Shown here piece by piece: positions 1-8,718 of a stretch of 18,627 bases of DNA. The stretch's first letter is position 1, and each line of letters begins with the position of its first letter. The notes below the pieces were generated by a model. That model was not told the origin of the DNA. It did no database searches and saw only the letters and a program-made list of their open reading frames with translations. Source of the stretch: Spirochaetales bacterium (lineage in GTDB: Bacteria; Spirochaetota; Spirochaetia; JAGLYY01); assembly GCA_023131935.1 (NCBI GenBank), contig JAGLYY010000190.1:1-18627 (forward strand), given 5' to 3'. The translations under genes were made by a program, and so were the position numbers.

Positions 1-662
1 GCTTTCTCAAAATTAAGGTCGGCCGCTTCTTTTTCCATTTTCGCTTTTAGCCGTGTAATAAGGGTCCCGGTCTCCCCCGAAAGGAGGTTCCGGACCTCCT
101 CTACACGGGCGGCATATTTCTCTTTGCTGATCTTCCCGGAGCAAGGAGCACAACAGCGGCCGATATGGTAATAGAGACAGGGATGGTCCCGCTTTTTAAG
201 CGGTCCGCGGCACTTGCGCAAGGGAAAAATCTTCTCAATGAGCTCAAGATAGATATCAAGGACGGTAACGCTGGGATAAGGACCGAAATAGGAAGATCCA
301 TCATCTATGATCCGCCTGGTCCGGAAGATCCTCGGGAAATCCTCATTGGTTATTCTTATTACCGGATAGGTCTTCCCATCCTTCAGGTTGATGTTGTAAC
401 GGGGTTTCCACTTCTTTATCAGGGTATTTTCGAGGAGCAAGGCTTCATACTCGTTCCTTGTGGAAATATGTTCGATTCTTTCAATCCTGTTCACCAGCAC
501 CCGGGTTTTGGTATCCCGGGAACCGGTAAAATAGGATGAAACCCGTTTTTTTACGTTTATTGCCTTACCGATATAGATGATATCTCCCTTTTCATCCTTC
601 ATCAGGTAAACTCCCGGGGTCCCCGGCAGGTTTCGCGCCATCTCTTTCAATTCTTCATACAT
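1..662 (-). CDS. uvrC: UvrABC excinuclease subunit C, N-terminal part (3' end outside window)
   Basis: UvrC makes both incisions around bulky lesions in nucleotide excision repair, working with UvrA and UvrB in the cytoplasm. The first 220 codons are present. They show the GIY-YIG nuclease domain at residues about 13-90 (GVYLMKD, then IIYIGKA), followed by the typical UvrC stretch with SSYFGPYP near 123-130. A Cys cluster follows at about 151-174 (KCRGP, PCLYYHIGRCCAPCSGK), as in many UvrC proteins. Near residue 209, MEKEAADLNFEKA begins the UVR domain that contacts UvrB. The C-terminal endonuclease and helix-hairpin-helix domains lie beyond the left edge. The ATG at 660-662 gives the usual family N-terminus (YEELKEMARNLPGTPGVY). 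No good Shine-Dalgarno sits at normal distance from it; AGAGG is about 16 bases upstream, so the exact start is slightly uncertain. The gene is divergent from the LamG/FN3 operon. Confidence 0.96.
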   Translation of the reverse strand, partial: MYEELKEMARNLPGTPGVYLMKDEKGDIIYIGKAINVKKRVSSYFTGSRDTKTRVLVNRIERIEHISTRNEYEALLLENTLIKKWKPRYNINLKDGKTYPVIRITNEDFPRIFRTRRIIDDGSSYFGPYPSVTVLDIYLELIEKIFPLRKCRGPLKKRDHPCLYYHIGRCCAPCSGKISKEKYAARVEEVRNLLSGETGTLITRLKAKMEKEAADLNFEK

Positions 663-746
663 ACGTAATAGAAAAATACCTCTGTTCCGGGGGTAATGAA
701 TAGCCCCAACCCGCTTTCGGTCTGATACAATAGAGCAATTCTCATT

Positions 747-776
747 TTGACATGGATTATGATACAGCCGGATACA
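747..776 (+). promoter_or_regulatory. candidate sigma70 promoter for the LamG/TPR/HDOD/MBL operon
   Basis: A perfect -35 hexamer TTGACA (747-752) is followed after 18 bp by GATACA (771-776), a weak -10 match (3 of 6). A better isolated -10-like hexamer, TATACT, lies at 804-809 but has no -35 partner. The site is in the 183-bp divergent gap between uvrC and the operon and about 70-95 bp upstream of the chosen start codon. This is a pattern match only. Confidence 0.35.
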
Positions 777-845
777 ACAGCTGATAACTTCCCCTCTTCG
801 GTGTATACTGTGGCTGGAAAACAGCCGATAAGGAATCAGAGAACC

Positions 846-2339
846 GTGAGAACGAAAAAAATGTTCATCCCAGTCTTTTTCCTCATCCTCCTGTGTACCG
901 GTATTGGCGCGGAGGAATCCATTGTCCTTGGTGACGCGGATCGTTGGAGAGACCTGATCTCCTGGACACGAGTCATTCAGCAGACGGGATGGAAAGGTAC
1001 TGATGATCTCGTTCTCCGGGATGAAGAATATCATGTAGGCACCGCCACTGATTTTCTTCTCCACTTTAACTCCGGGAATTTCACCGACTTTTCCGGAAAG
1101 TATATGCTCACCGAGAGCCGCATCAGTACTAACGAAAATTATAAGGTATTTGGCCAGGGAGCTGGTGTGTTCCAGAGAGAGGAAATCGCCCTCTCTTATG
1201 AACCCTCCCCGCTCAGCCTTCTTGGCCCCGGTTCGGTTTTTCGGGATTTCACCATTGAATTCTGGTTATATCCCGCTATCCTCGAAGATGGAGAAACCAT
1301 CCTGCTCTGGGAAGGCAATCGTCAGGAGGGATCCACAATTTTCTCTCAAGCAATTCGCTGTTCTATTGAAGAAAGACGAATCCTCTGGCAATTCGATAAT
1401 TTTTTCAGGCCCTCCGGGGGAGGACCATCAGAATTTTCTGTTACCGCTACCGCTACCCTCATTCCGAGGCGCTGGCGGCATCATATGATCAGGTTCGACA
1501 GTTCCACCGGACTTCTCGAATACCGCGTCAACGACATCCCCGAAGCAATTCTCTATATCACTGATTCAGGTAGAGAGGGAGGAAGTGTCTATCTTCCCGT
1601 TATCGGCAGTACCGGAAAAAACAGCCTCAACATCGGCTCCGGTTTCACCGGTTTTCTCGATGAGATGCGGATCAGCAGCAGGATCGTCGATTCACCTCAG
1701 CTCACAAGATACCGGAACAGAGCGGGTTCAGCGATAACCAGGGTCTTTGATTTAACCTATAACAACTCAAGACTCATCTCCATCAACAGCGAGTTTTCCA
1801 CCCCCGGGGATACAGATGTAGCCTTTTATTACCGGATGGCAGACACCATGAAAGGATGGAACAACCTGCCGTCAAGCTGGAAAATTTTCACTCCTGGTGA
1901 TGAATTCCTCCCCACAACACGGGGTCGCTATATGCAGGTACGGATGGATTTTCTACCCGATGGCTCAGGATCTCAATCCCCGGTTGTATCCCAATGCACC
2001 ATTCGCTATGAACCGGATCTCCCTCCCCACCCTCCTGCCTCCGTACGAGCCGTGCCGGGAGACGGAAGTGTGTCCCTCAACTGGCAGGCGGTCCCGGAAC
2101 ATGATATCGGGGGATATCTGATATTCTACGGAAAGGTCCCGGGACAATACTTTGGCACAGGAACCGATGCCGGAGATTCTCCCATCGATGTGGGAAACAG
2201 GACCTCCTTTTCTCTCACAGGCCTTGAAAACGGAAGCCTCTACTACTTCACGGTTGTGGCATACGATTCTACAAGAAATTTGGGTGATTTCTCCCGGGAA
2301 ATCAGTGCCCGTCCTTCCGAAGTGTATAGAGGGGATTAA
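846..2339 (+). CDS. exported LamG-like / fibronectin type III protein
   Basis: Probable periplasmic or surface protein of unknown specific function. With the GTG start at 846 (AAGGA at 830-834) it has 497 residues. It begins with a short basic stretch and a hydrophobic signal peptide (FIPVFFLILLCTGIGA, likely cut before EES). Residues about 123-282 resemble a LamG/concanavalin-A-like sandwich: FTIEFWLYP, then RRWRHHMIRFD, then GFTGFLDEMRISSRIVD. Residues about 293-389 are a beta-rich linker. Residues about 392-490 are a clear fibronectin type III domain (PPASVRAVPGDGSVSLNW, then GLENGSLYYFTVVAYD). The frame stays open upstream to a TTG at 747, but that codon is part of a -35-like TTGACA and would bury the signal peptide. 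The stop TAA overlaps the next start (TAATG), so the TPR gene is translationally coupled. Families with these folds bind carbohydrate or protein; the ligand here cannot be read from the sequence. Confidence 0.82.
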   Translation: MRTKKMFIPVFFLILLCTGIGAEESIVLGDADRWRDLISWTRVIQQTGWKGTDDLVLRDEEYHVGTATDFLLHFNSGNFTDFSGKYMLTESRISTNENYKVFGQGAGVFQREEIALSYEPSPLSLLGPGSVFRDFTIEFWLYPAILEDGETILLWEGNRQEGSTIFSQAIRCSIEERRILWQFDNFFRPSGGGPSEFSVTATATLIPRRWRHHMIRFDSSTGLLEYRVNDIPEAILYITDSGREGGSVYLPVIGSTGKNSLNIGSGFTGFLDEMRISSRIVDSPQLTRYRNRAGSAITRVFDLTYNNSRLISINSEFSTPGDTDVAFYYRMADTMKGWNNLPSSWKIFTPGDEFLPTTRGRYMQVRMDFLPDGSGSQSPVVSQCTIRYEPDLPPHPPASVRAVPGDGSVSLNWQAVPEHDIGGYLIFYGKVPGQYFGTGTDAGDSPIDVGNRTSFSLTGLENGSLYYFTVVAYDSTRNLGDFSREISARPSEVYRGD

Positions 2340-4906
2340 TGCAGTACCAGGAACTTATTCATCGAGCGAAAACAGCACTGCAGCTTCAAGATTTCCCTCT
2401 TGCACAAAGACTTGGCGAAAAAATCGCGGAGGTCAATACTGACTCTTGGGGGGTCTATCTTTTTCTCGGGCTGATCCATACAAAAGGTAAAAACTGGAAC
2501 GAAGCAATTCAGGCCTATCAGAGATCAATTGAACTACATCCGGAGAATCCTGAAGCTCACAATAACATAGCTGTGATCTACAAGCAGATGGGCAATCTGC
2601 CAGCCGCTATGAGCGCGCTCGCGAAAGCGCGGGATCTTGCCCCCGATCGAGCGGACATTGCCTATAACCTGGGTAACTTCTATAAAGCTGCCGGGGACAA
2701 TGTCAACGCGAAAGTTTTTTACAAACAGGCCATTGAGCTTGATCCCTCCTTTGTACTCTCATATAACAACCTGGGGACCCTCTGCGAAGAGGAGGGGAAC
2801 CTATCGAAAGCAAAAGCATTCTATACCAAAGGGTTAAGCATCGACGCGAACCATCCAACCCTCCACTACAACCTTGGTGTTACTTTTGAGGCAGAAGGAA
2901 AGGATGATGCCGCTCTTTCAGAATACCAGCATGCCCTCAGGAATAAACCCCGATGGGTCGACAGCCTGAATAACCTCGGTGTTGTTCAACAGAAACTGGG
3001 CAGGGAAAAGGAAGCCATCGATTCATTTCAGGCAATCCTTTCCTTAGATCCACACAATTCCCAGGCTCGGAATAATATCGGAGCAGTGCTTCAGCATCAG
3101 GGAAAATATGAAGAGGCTGAGTCCTGGTTTCGAGAAGCGATTCAGGAAAATCCCCACTACACAAAAGCGGTGTTGAACCTGGGAAAAACCCTGGAGAAAT
3201 CAGGAAATCTGAAGGATGCTCTTGAAACGGTCGAACAGCTGCTGCGGCAGAATCCTTATGACACCGATGTTCGTCTCCGCCTCGCGGAGATACTCTTAAA
3301 ACAGGGGGATAGCCAACAGGCAATCGGTCACCTGAAAGCAATCTTGAAGAATGAGCCTCGAAATGTGGACGCTATCCTGGCTCTTGGAGAATATTACCGG
3401 GTTCTTGGAAAGCCAAGAAAAGCCCTCTCCACCTATGCCTCAGCATTGAAGATTGACCATGAGAATGTAAAAGCCCGGATCCAGCGGGCGTGGATACTGA
3501 AAGAACAGAAGTATTTTGAAAAGGCAATTGGAGAAATAAGCGAAATCCTCAAAATAAAACCGGGAGATTTTGATTCGAGAATACTCCTTGCTGAGCTTTA
3601 CTGCCAACAAAATCTCTACACTGAATCCCTTTCAATGTTTCAGGAGCTTGATGAGGAAATCCCGGATCACGAGAAGGTCTTAAGGGGAACCGCCCATTGT
3701 TACCGGCTCCTTAGAAAACCGGAAGAGGCAATCCGAATTACCGAAAAGCTTGCCACCCTTCAGGGGAGGCGGGGAGGATCCCTCGATCTGGACAATCTTG
3801 ATGAAAGCCTGGATCTCCTTGAACAGACAGTCGATGAGTACGCGAAGGAATATGAAGATCTATGGAAACGGAATATTGAACGACTCACGCAGGAAGAGGA
3901 AATTGCCGCTGAAGAGCTCCAGGGGAAAACTGAGGACAGTTTGTTCTTCGAGGATATCCCGGATCTGGAGGGTGAATCGGTGCCGATAATTGATGTCGGA
4001 GGCATTGAACCGATTATCGCGGTCCACGAAGAGGTTGAATACCTGGATATGACTGAGGAGGAGGAGTACATCCCCCCCGATGAAGAGGAAGAGGAGAAAC
4101 CGATTCCGGTTATCTCCATTGATAAGGGAACTCAAGGGTCCGGCCCCCTTCAAGGCCCTCAAGGCGCTCCGGCTCCCCAGAGCCCTTACCAACAGGGGCC
4201 TTACCCAGGCTCACCGTTTCAGCCGCCTTTACCTCAACCAATCATTCAGCCGGTTTACATCCCCATGCCAACTCCAACTCCACCCGCCGCCGGCGGGCAG
4301 CAGCCGCGGAGTTCCACGGTTGGAGGGGGGGGTGGAATTACCACAGCGCTGCCTCCCCAGATAACTATCCAGTTCGCGGGGAAAGAACCTGCTGCCGCCC
4401 CTATCGTAATTCCCATTTCAATACCGGAACCTAAACCCCCTGAACCTGAAATAGAACCAGGAGTTGAACCTGTACCGGAAGAAGAATTCGAAGGGATCCC
4501 GGAAGAGGGAATTGAACTTGAGCCGGAGCCTGAACCGGAAGTTGAGCCTGAGGCTGAGGCTGAAGAAGGGGCTGGTCATCATGCCACGGACCTATTTGGG
4601 TATCTTGAGGAACTTGCGGAGTTTTTACCCGAACAGGAAAGAAAGTCTTTCGAGGATAGTGAAATGCATCTGCGTCTGGAGTCCCTCAGGCTGAAGATCA
4701 GTGGAAGCGGAGGTTTGAAAAACCTCATTGAACGGGATTTTCACCCCCTGGAACAGGAAATAGAGGTAACAACCGAAAAGGTTGCAGGCACACTTTCCTT
4801 TATGGGTAATCTTTCCCGTTTTCATCCGGACAAGAAAATTAGCCTTGCCCTGAACCGGAAAATAGCCCATATTTTAGAAAGCATGAGGAGTCCATCTGAT
4901 GACTAA
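2339..4906 (+). CDS. TPR-repeat protein with long Glu/Pro-rich tail
   Basis: Probable cytosolic scaffold protein of 855 residues; there is no signal peptide or membrane segment. Residues about 2-475 form roughly a dozen tandem tetratricopeptide repeats (for example NWNEAIQAYQRSIELHPENP and NVNAKVFYKQAIELDPS), a fold that binds protein partners. Residues about 515-595 are very acidic with runs of Glu. Residues about 600-665 are Gly/Pro/Gln-rich. Residues about 695-742 are Pro-Glu repeats (PEPEIEPGVEPVPEEE, EPEPEPEVEPEAEAEE). A helical C-terminal segment (750-850) closes the protein. The low-complexity middle resembles a flexible spacer between the TPR solenoid and the C-terminal domain. GAGGGG at 2329-2334 precedes the ATG, which overlaps the upstream stop by one base. 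The next gene starts inside its last codons (ATGACTAA). The partner proteins are unknown; the HDOD and MBL proteins of the same operon are natural candidates. Confidence 0.88.
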   Translation: MQYQELIHRAKTALQLQDFPLAQRLGEKIAEVNTDSWGVYLFLGLIHTKGKNWNEAIQAYQRSIELHPENPEAHNNIAVIYKQMGNLPAAMSALAKARDLAPDRADIAYNLGNFYKAAGDNVNAKVFYKQAIELDPSFVLSYNNLGTLCEEEGNLSKAKAFYTKGLSIDANHPTLHYNLGVTFEAEGKDDAALSEYQHALRNKPRWVDSLNNLGVVQQKLGREKEAIDSFQAILSLDPHNSQARNNIGAVLQHQGKYEEAESWFREAIQENPHYTKAVLNLGKTLEKSGNLKDALETVEQLLRQNPYDTDVRLRLAEILLKQGDSQQAIGHLKAILKNEPRNVDAILALGEYYRVLGKPRKALSTYASALKIDHENVKARIQRAWILKEQKYFEKAIGEISEILKIKPGDFDSRILLAELYCQQNLYTESLSMFQELDEEIPDHEKVLRGTAHCYRLLRKPEEAIRITEKLATLQGRRGGSLDLDNLDESLDLLEQTVDEYAKEYEDLWKRNIERLTQEEEIAAEELQGKTEDSLFFEDIPDLEGESVPIIDVGGIEPIIAVHEEVEYLDMTEEEEYIPPDEEEEEKPIPVISIDKGTQGSGPLQGPQGAPAPQSPYQQGPYPGSPFQPPLPQPIIQPVYIPMPTPTPPAAGGQQPRSSTVGGGGGITTALPPQITIQFAGKEPAAAPIVIPISIPEPKPPEPEIEPGVEPVPEEEFEGIPEEGIELEPEPEPEVEPEAEAEEGAGHHATDLFGYLEELAEFLPEQERKSFEDSEMHLRLESLRLKISGSGGLKNLIERDFHPLEQEIEVTTEKVAGTLSFMGNLSRFHPDKKISLALNRKIAHILESMRSPSDD

Positions 4907-5771
4907 GCAACAACGACTTGCCGCGATCAAAAACTACATTGGGAAAATGCCAAGCCTGCCCACTACTGTTACAAAGATCCTGGAAATCTGTAACGATCCT
5001 CAAACATCTCCCTCCGACCTAAACCGTATTATCAGCGTTGATCCGGTTCTCATGGGTAAAGTGATGAAACTCATTAACTCCGCTTATTATGGACTTACTC
5101 AGAAAGTCACCTCTCTGGTAAGGGCTATCATCATGCTCGGGATAAATACCGTAAAAAATCTTGCCTTAAGTACCGCGGTCCTTGGCAGTTTAGGAAGCAA
5201 GAAAAATTTCCAGGCGATGAACATGGATGGATTCTGGCGTCACTCCCTTTGTGTGGGGGTAACTTCAAAACTGATTGCCAAAATGAGAAAGGTCGATTCA
5301 AAATCCCTGGAAGAATATTTTATCGCGGGACTGCTTCATGATATCGGGAAAATCCCTTTGAACAACAAGCTTGCCAATGATTATGTCGTTGCCATGCATA
5401 TCTCCGATACCGAACATATCCCCCTGTACCAGGCTGAAAAATCTTCTCTTAGTATAAATCATAGTGAGGTTGGACACCTGATCGTCGTTTCCTGGCAGCT
5501 ATCCCATGAGGTCAGGGACGCGGTAACCTATCATCATAAGGTTTCAGACTATGCCGGGAAGCACAAGGATTTTGTTTATACCATTGCCCTTGCAAATGCT
5601 TTTTCGAATATGAACGAAATCGGTTACTCGGGAGACCGGTTTCCCGAACCTCTGGATCCCAAGGTATACGAATACTTAGGTGTTACCCTTGAAGATCTTG
5701 ATGAGATCGAAGATCTGGTTAACGGGGAGATAGAGAACGCGAGTATTTTCTTAAAACTTGCGCAGCAATAG
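4899..5771 (+). CDS. HDOD domain protein
   Basis: Cytosolic HDOD protein of 290 residues, essentially the domain alone. HDOD is a relative of the HD phosphohydrolase family found in bacterial signalling and is usually thought to act as a regulatory or protein-interaction module. The N-terminal half carries the usual signature KMPSLPTTVTKILEICNDP and the helical part VDPVLMGKVMKLINSAYYG. The second half retains HD-type residues: FWRHS (H115), HDIGK (H147, D148), NHSEVG (H187) and HHK (212-214). Most of an HD metal site is therefore present, although many HDOD members have no shown activity. GAGGAG at 4885-4890 is 8 bases from the ATG. The gene overlaps the TPR gene by 8 bases, so the two are co-translated. 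No separate output domain (GGDEF, EAL) is attached, so its output probably goes through partners. Confidence 0.92.
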   Translation: MTKQQRLAAIKNYIGKMPSLPTTVTKILEICNDPQTSPSDLNRIISVDPVLMGKVMKLINSAYYGLTQKVTSLVRAIIMLGINTVKNLALSTAVLGSLGSKKNFQAMNMDGFWRHSLCVGVTSKLIAKMRKVDSKSLEEYFIAGLLHDIGKIPLNNKLANDYVVAMHISDTEHIPLYQAEKSSLSINHSEVGHLIVVSWQLSHEVRDAVTYHHKVSDYAGKHKDFVYTIALANAFSNMNEIGYSGDRFPEPLDPKVYEYLGVTLEDLDEIEDLVNGEIENASIFLKLAQQ

Positions 5772-5799
5772 AAAACTATAGAAAGCAGAGGAGCAGGTT

Positions 5800-6717
5800 A
5801 TGAAGATCAAGCTCTGGGGAGTTCGAGGCTCAATACCAACCCCCGGACCTGACACCAAGCATTTTGGGGGAAATACCGCGTGCATCGAAATCCGTTTTGA
5901 TGACGACAGGTTGATCATTATTGATGCCGGTTCAGGAATCCGTCCTCTCGGGGATTATATGATGCGCCATGATCTTCCTAATGGCCCCATCCACACACAA
6001 ATCTTCATCACCCATACCCATTGGGACCATATCATGGGGTTCCCCTTCTTTACCCCAATCTATATCCCCGGTACGAAAATCGATGTTTACGGCCCGGTAA
6101 CCTACGAGGAGGAGGGACTGGAAAGGATCATCGGTGATCAGCTTCGTTATCGCTATTTTCCGGTAAAACATTCGGAACTTGCGGCTGAGATCATCTATCA
6201 TCCTTTAAAAGAGTGTTCCATGGATCTTGGAGATGGTATAACCCTTCATACGAAATACCTGAATCACCCGATCCTCTGTCTAGGCTACCGGATCGAGTAC
6301 AAGGGCAAGGTATTCTGTACCGCGTATGATACAGAGCCTTTCCGCAACGTTTTCCCTACCGATCCTTCAGATCCGGGGTATGAACCAACAGCGGCCGCTG
6401 AGGGGGAAGCTGTTGCGCGGGAGGAAAACGAGAAGATCCTGGAGTTCTTTAAAGGCGCGGACCTGTTGATCCATGATGCCCAGTACACCCATGAAGAGTA
6501 CCTGTCTTCTAAAATGGGGTGGGGCCATTCTACCTTTGAATATGTAATCAACTCAGCCCATAAGGCAGAGGTCCGTAAGGTCCTTCTCTTCCATCACGAT
6601 CCGAACAGGACTGACGAGCAGCTAAACAGGGTGATAGAAGAGTACAGGAAAAAGATAGCGGGGCACACCTCGTTAGGAATTGAAATCGCCACGGAGGGGA
6701 TGGAAATCACCCTGTAA
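5800..6717 (+). CDS. metallo-beta-lactamase-fold hydrolase
   Basis: Cytosolic MBL-fold metal hydrolase of 305 residues. The start MKIKLWGVRGSIPTPGP and GGNTACIEIR are typical of a subgroup annotated as beta-lactamase-like or phosphodiesterase-like. Metal ligands are visible: THTHWDH (H72, H74, D76, H77), NHP (H156), an Asp at about 177 in TAYDTEP, and a late His (GWGHST at 243 or FHHDP at 265-266). The site should bind two metal ions. The subgroup includes RNase Z-like and cyclic-nucleotide phosphodiesterase-like enzymes, but the substrate cannot be deduced. AGAGGAG at 5787-5793 is a strong ribosome site 6 bases before the ATG, and only 28 bp separate it from the HDOD gene, so it closes the operon. 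Its last 11 bases overlap the end of the convergent histidine kinase gene. Confidence 0.9.
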   Translation: MKIKLWGVRGSIPTPGPDTKHFGGNTACIEIRFDDDRLIIIDAGSGIRPLGDYMMRHDLPNGPIHTQIFITHTHWDHIMGFPFFTPIYIPGTKIDVYGPVTYEEEGLERIIGDQLRYRYFPVKHSELAAEIIYHPLKECSMDLGDGITLHTKYLNHPILCLGYRIEYKGKVFCTAYDTEPFRNVFPTDPSDPGYEPTAAAEGEAVAREENEKILEFFKGADLLIHDAQYTHEEYLSSKMGWGHSTFEYVINSAHKAEVRKVLLFHHDPNRTDEQLNRVIEEYRKKIAGHTSLGIEIATEGMEITL

Positions 6718-8662
6718 AGTTCTTAATAAACGGAGAAATTGGAAAAGATATTCGTATGCCTGTTCCGCCTTCCGAATCGACGGAAAAATCACCCCCGAGC
6801 TGTTTGGTAAGAGCGGTAACAAGCCGCATCCCGAGCCCTCCTGAAGATAGTAAATCTTCCTCACCAGGAATACCCTTCCCATTATCACTAATCGTCAAAA
6901 TGTAAAGGTCTGCCTCCCGGTGAAAGGATATCCGGATCTCTCCACCCACAGGGCTATCGAAGGCATGCTTCAGGGCATTGGTAACCAGCTCAGTCAGAAT
7001 GATGCTTAAGGGAACAGCAGAATCAGGATCAATAAGAAGAGGTTCCACGTTAAGGGAGATAGTATGACCTGCACCAAAGGATTGTCTGATAGACTCGGTT
7101 ATTTCCAACAGATATTCAGAAGCCTGGATCGCTCTGAAATCCTGACTTTGATACAGCATTTCGTGGACACTTCCAATCGAAGCAATTCTATTTTTCAGGG
7201 TTTCGAGAATCTCTTCTCCCTGTTCATTCTCTGCGTAGTGTTTCTGTAAATTTATAAGGCTGACAATCATTGCGAGATTATTCTTGACACGGTGGTGGAT
7301 TTCCCGGATCAGGAGGTCCTTTTCTTCAAGGGCTCGCCTTAAGTCCTTCTCGGCAGCTTTTCTGGAAGTAATATCGGTTTGCACCCCTCTCATAATGAGG
7401 GGATTCATTTCCGGATCCCGTTCCATGATTCGGCCCTGAATGAGAATGCATTTCCACTCCCCCTCATTACTGCGAAGGCGGTACTCTGTCTGAAAAAAGT
7501 CGGATTCCCCCATGAGGCACTTTTCAAGGCTATGCTGAAATGCCTCACTTTCTTCCGGATGGATTAACGCAAACCATTTCTCAGCGGTATCCGCGATTGG
7601 CATAGAAAAAAACCCGAAATGGTGGTTCCAGTGGGTATCGAAGATTACTTTTCCTGACTGGATATTCCACTCCCAGGAGCTGGAAACGGCACCCTCCAAA
7701 GCCTGCAGAAGACGGTCTCTTTCATGATTTATCCTGGTCTCATATTTTTTCCACACTAAAATCAATCCAAAAAGATTTCCAAGGGTCCTGTAGAAATCGA
7801 GGTGTTCTTCCGACAGGGGTTTCACCCCTGTTTCCCGGTGAATACCGAAAGTACCCACAACTTCGTTTCCACTCATAATCGGGCAAACATACAACGAAAA
7901 GGCCCCAAGCCGCTTTAAAAGATCTTCATCGGCCCCCAGGTCCTTCGAGGAAACATCCTGAATAAAGAGAGATTGTCCCTTGCGGATCTCCTCCAGGGCC
8001 CACAGAAGAGGAGATAGTTTTGTCCCATAAGGAGCAATCCTCGGTGAACACCATTCATAAATTTCCGGGTCCCGGTATATTTCGGTCCTGAATGGAATAA
8101 GATATACCCGGTCAGCGCCACAGATTTGACCAACCTGTTCAAGCAGGGCTAAAACAGTTTCATCTGATCCCTCAGCGGTAATTGTTGGAAGGGAAGCGGA
8201 TATTTCCTTAAGAAAGGCCATCCGGGTTTCATTCCGGTAATCTCTGCCAGCTCCGGCATATTGAATCTGACTCCGCACTTGCCTCTGGAGACTGTCGGCT
8301 ATCTCTTTGGTCAACTCTTCCCCGGTACAGGGTTTCAGGAGGTAAGCATCCACATGAGCGCGAATAGCATTCATGGCAAGCTCTACATTGCGATACTCCG
8401 ATAAGATGATAAAGATGCCCTGGGGATTCAACTCCCTGCCATACTGGATCACTTTAAATCCATCGATTCCCCGGATCATGATTTCGGTAACGAGAACATC
8501 AAAAGGCTCTGCTTCCATGATCCGGAGGGCTTCGCTGCCGTTTCTTGCTGCCCTGATGGTAAATCCCCGAAATTCGAGGTCTTTTGAGAGGGAGGATAGA
8601 AGAGCCTCATTCTCATCCACCAGAAGAATGGTCTCCGTATGCAGTTTCAGCGTTTTACCCAT
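6707..8662 (-). CDS. receiver-GAF-PAS-HisKA_2 histidine kinase
   Basis: Soluble sensor kinase of 651 residues with no membrane segment. Order: an N-terminal receiver-like domain (about 10-125), a GAF domain (about 165-305), a PAS domain with PAC-like end (about 316-436, EWKCILIQGRI), then a HisKA_2/HWE-type dimerisation box with LIREIHHRVKNNL (H456/H457). The HATPase domain follows (N-box ELVTNALKH 558-566, SDNGKGIPG 592-600, GGLGMRLV 608-615). Kinases of this class phosphorylate separate response regulators, often in stress or light signalling. The receiver keeps the acidic pair (D16, E17), Ser88 and Lys110, but the usual phospho-Asp is Glu60, so it is probably not phosphorylated normally. 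The ATG at 8660-8662 has only a weak upstream GGAA. The cognate regulator is not in the window. Ligands of the GAF and PAS domains are unknown. Confidence 0.93.
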   Translation of the reverse strand: MGKTLKLHTETILLVDENEALLSSLSKDLEFRGFTIRAARNGSEALRIMEAEPFDVLVTEIMIRGIDGFKVIQYGRELNPQGIFIILSEYRNVELAMNAIRAHVDAYLLKPCTGEELTKEIADSLQRQVRSQIQYAGAGRDYRNETRMAFLKEISASLPTITAEGSDETVLALLEQVGQICGADRVYLIPFRTEIYRDPEIYEWCSPRIAPYGTKLSPLLWALEEIRKGQSLFIQDVSSKDLGADEDLLKRLGAFSLYVCPIMSGNEVVGTFGIHRETGVKPLSEEHLDFYRTLGNLFGLILVWKKYETRINHERDRLLQALEGAVSSSWEWNIQSGKVIFDTHWNHHFGFFSMPIADTAEKWFALIHPEESEAFQHSLEKCLMGESDFFQTEYRLRSNEGEWKCILIQGRIMERDPEMNPLIMRGVQTDITSRKAAEKDLRRALEEKDLLIREIHHRVKNNLAMIVSLINLQKHYAENEQGEEILETLKNRIASIGSVHEMLYQSQDFRAIQASEYLLEITESIRQSFGAGHTISLNVEPLLIDPDSAVPLSIILTELVTNALKHAFDSPVGGEIRISFHREADLYILTISDNGKGIPGEEDLLSSGGLGMRLVTALTKQLGGDFSVDSEGGTGIRISFPISPFIKNFTG

Positions 8663-8688
8663 AATTCCATAGTGCAGGGAAATGTCTT

Positions 8689-8718
8689 ATTTTGCAATCT
8701 GCTTTTATAGATTGTCAA
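8689..8718 (-). promoter_or_regulatory. candidate promoter of the histidine kinase gene
   Basis: On the minus strand TTGACA (bases 8718-8713) is followed after 18 bp by CAAAAT (8694-8689), a 6/6 plus 4/6 match to the sigma70 consensus, 27 bp upstream of the kinase ATG. Its -35 shares five of six base pairs with the -35 of the tRNA promoter on the other strand. Confidence 0.4.

Noticed and set aside
747..845. N-terminal extension of the LamG/FN3 frame from TTG 747
   Set aside because: The TTG is part of a TTGACA promoter-like hexamer, there is no ribosome site before it, and it would bury a clear signal peptide; GTG 846 fits better.
3760..4119. Ser-rich minus-strand frame
   Set aside because: It is the complement of Glu-rich codons (GAG/GAA) of the TPR protein; low complexity only.
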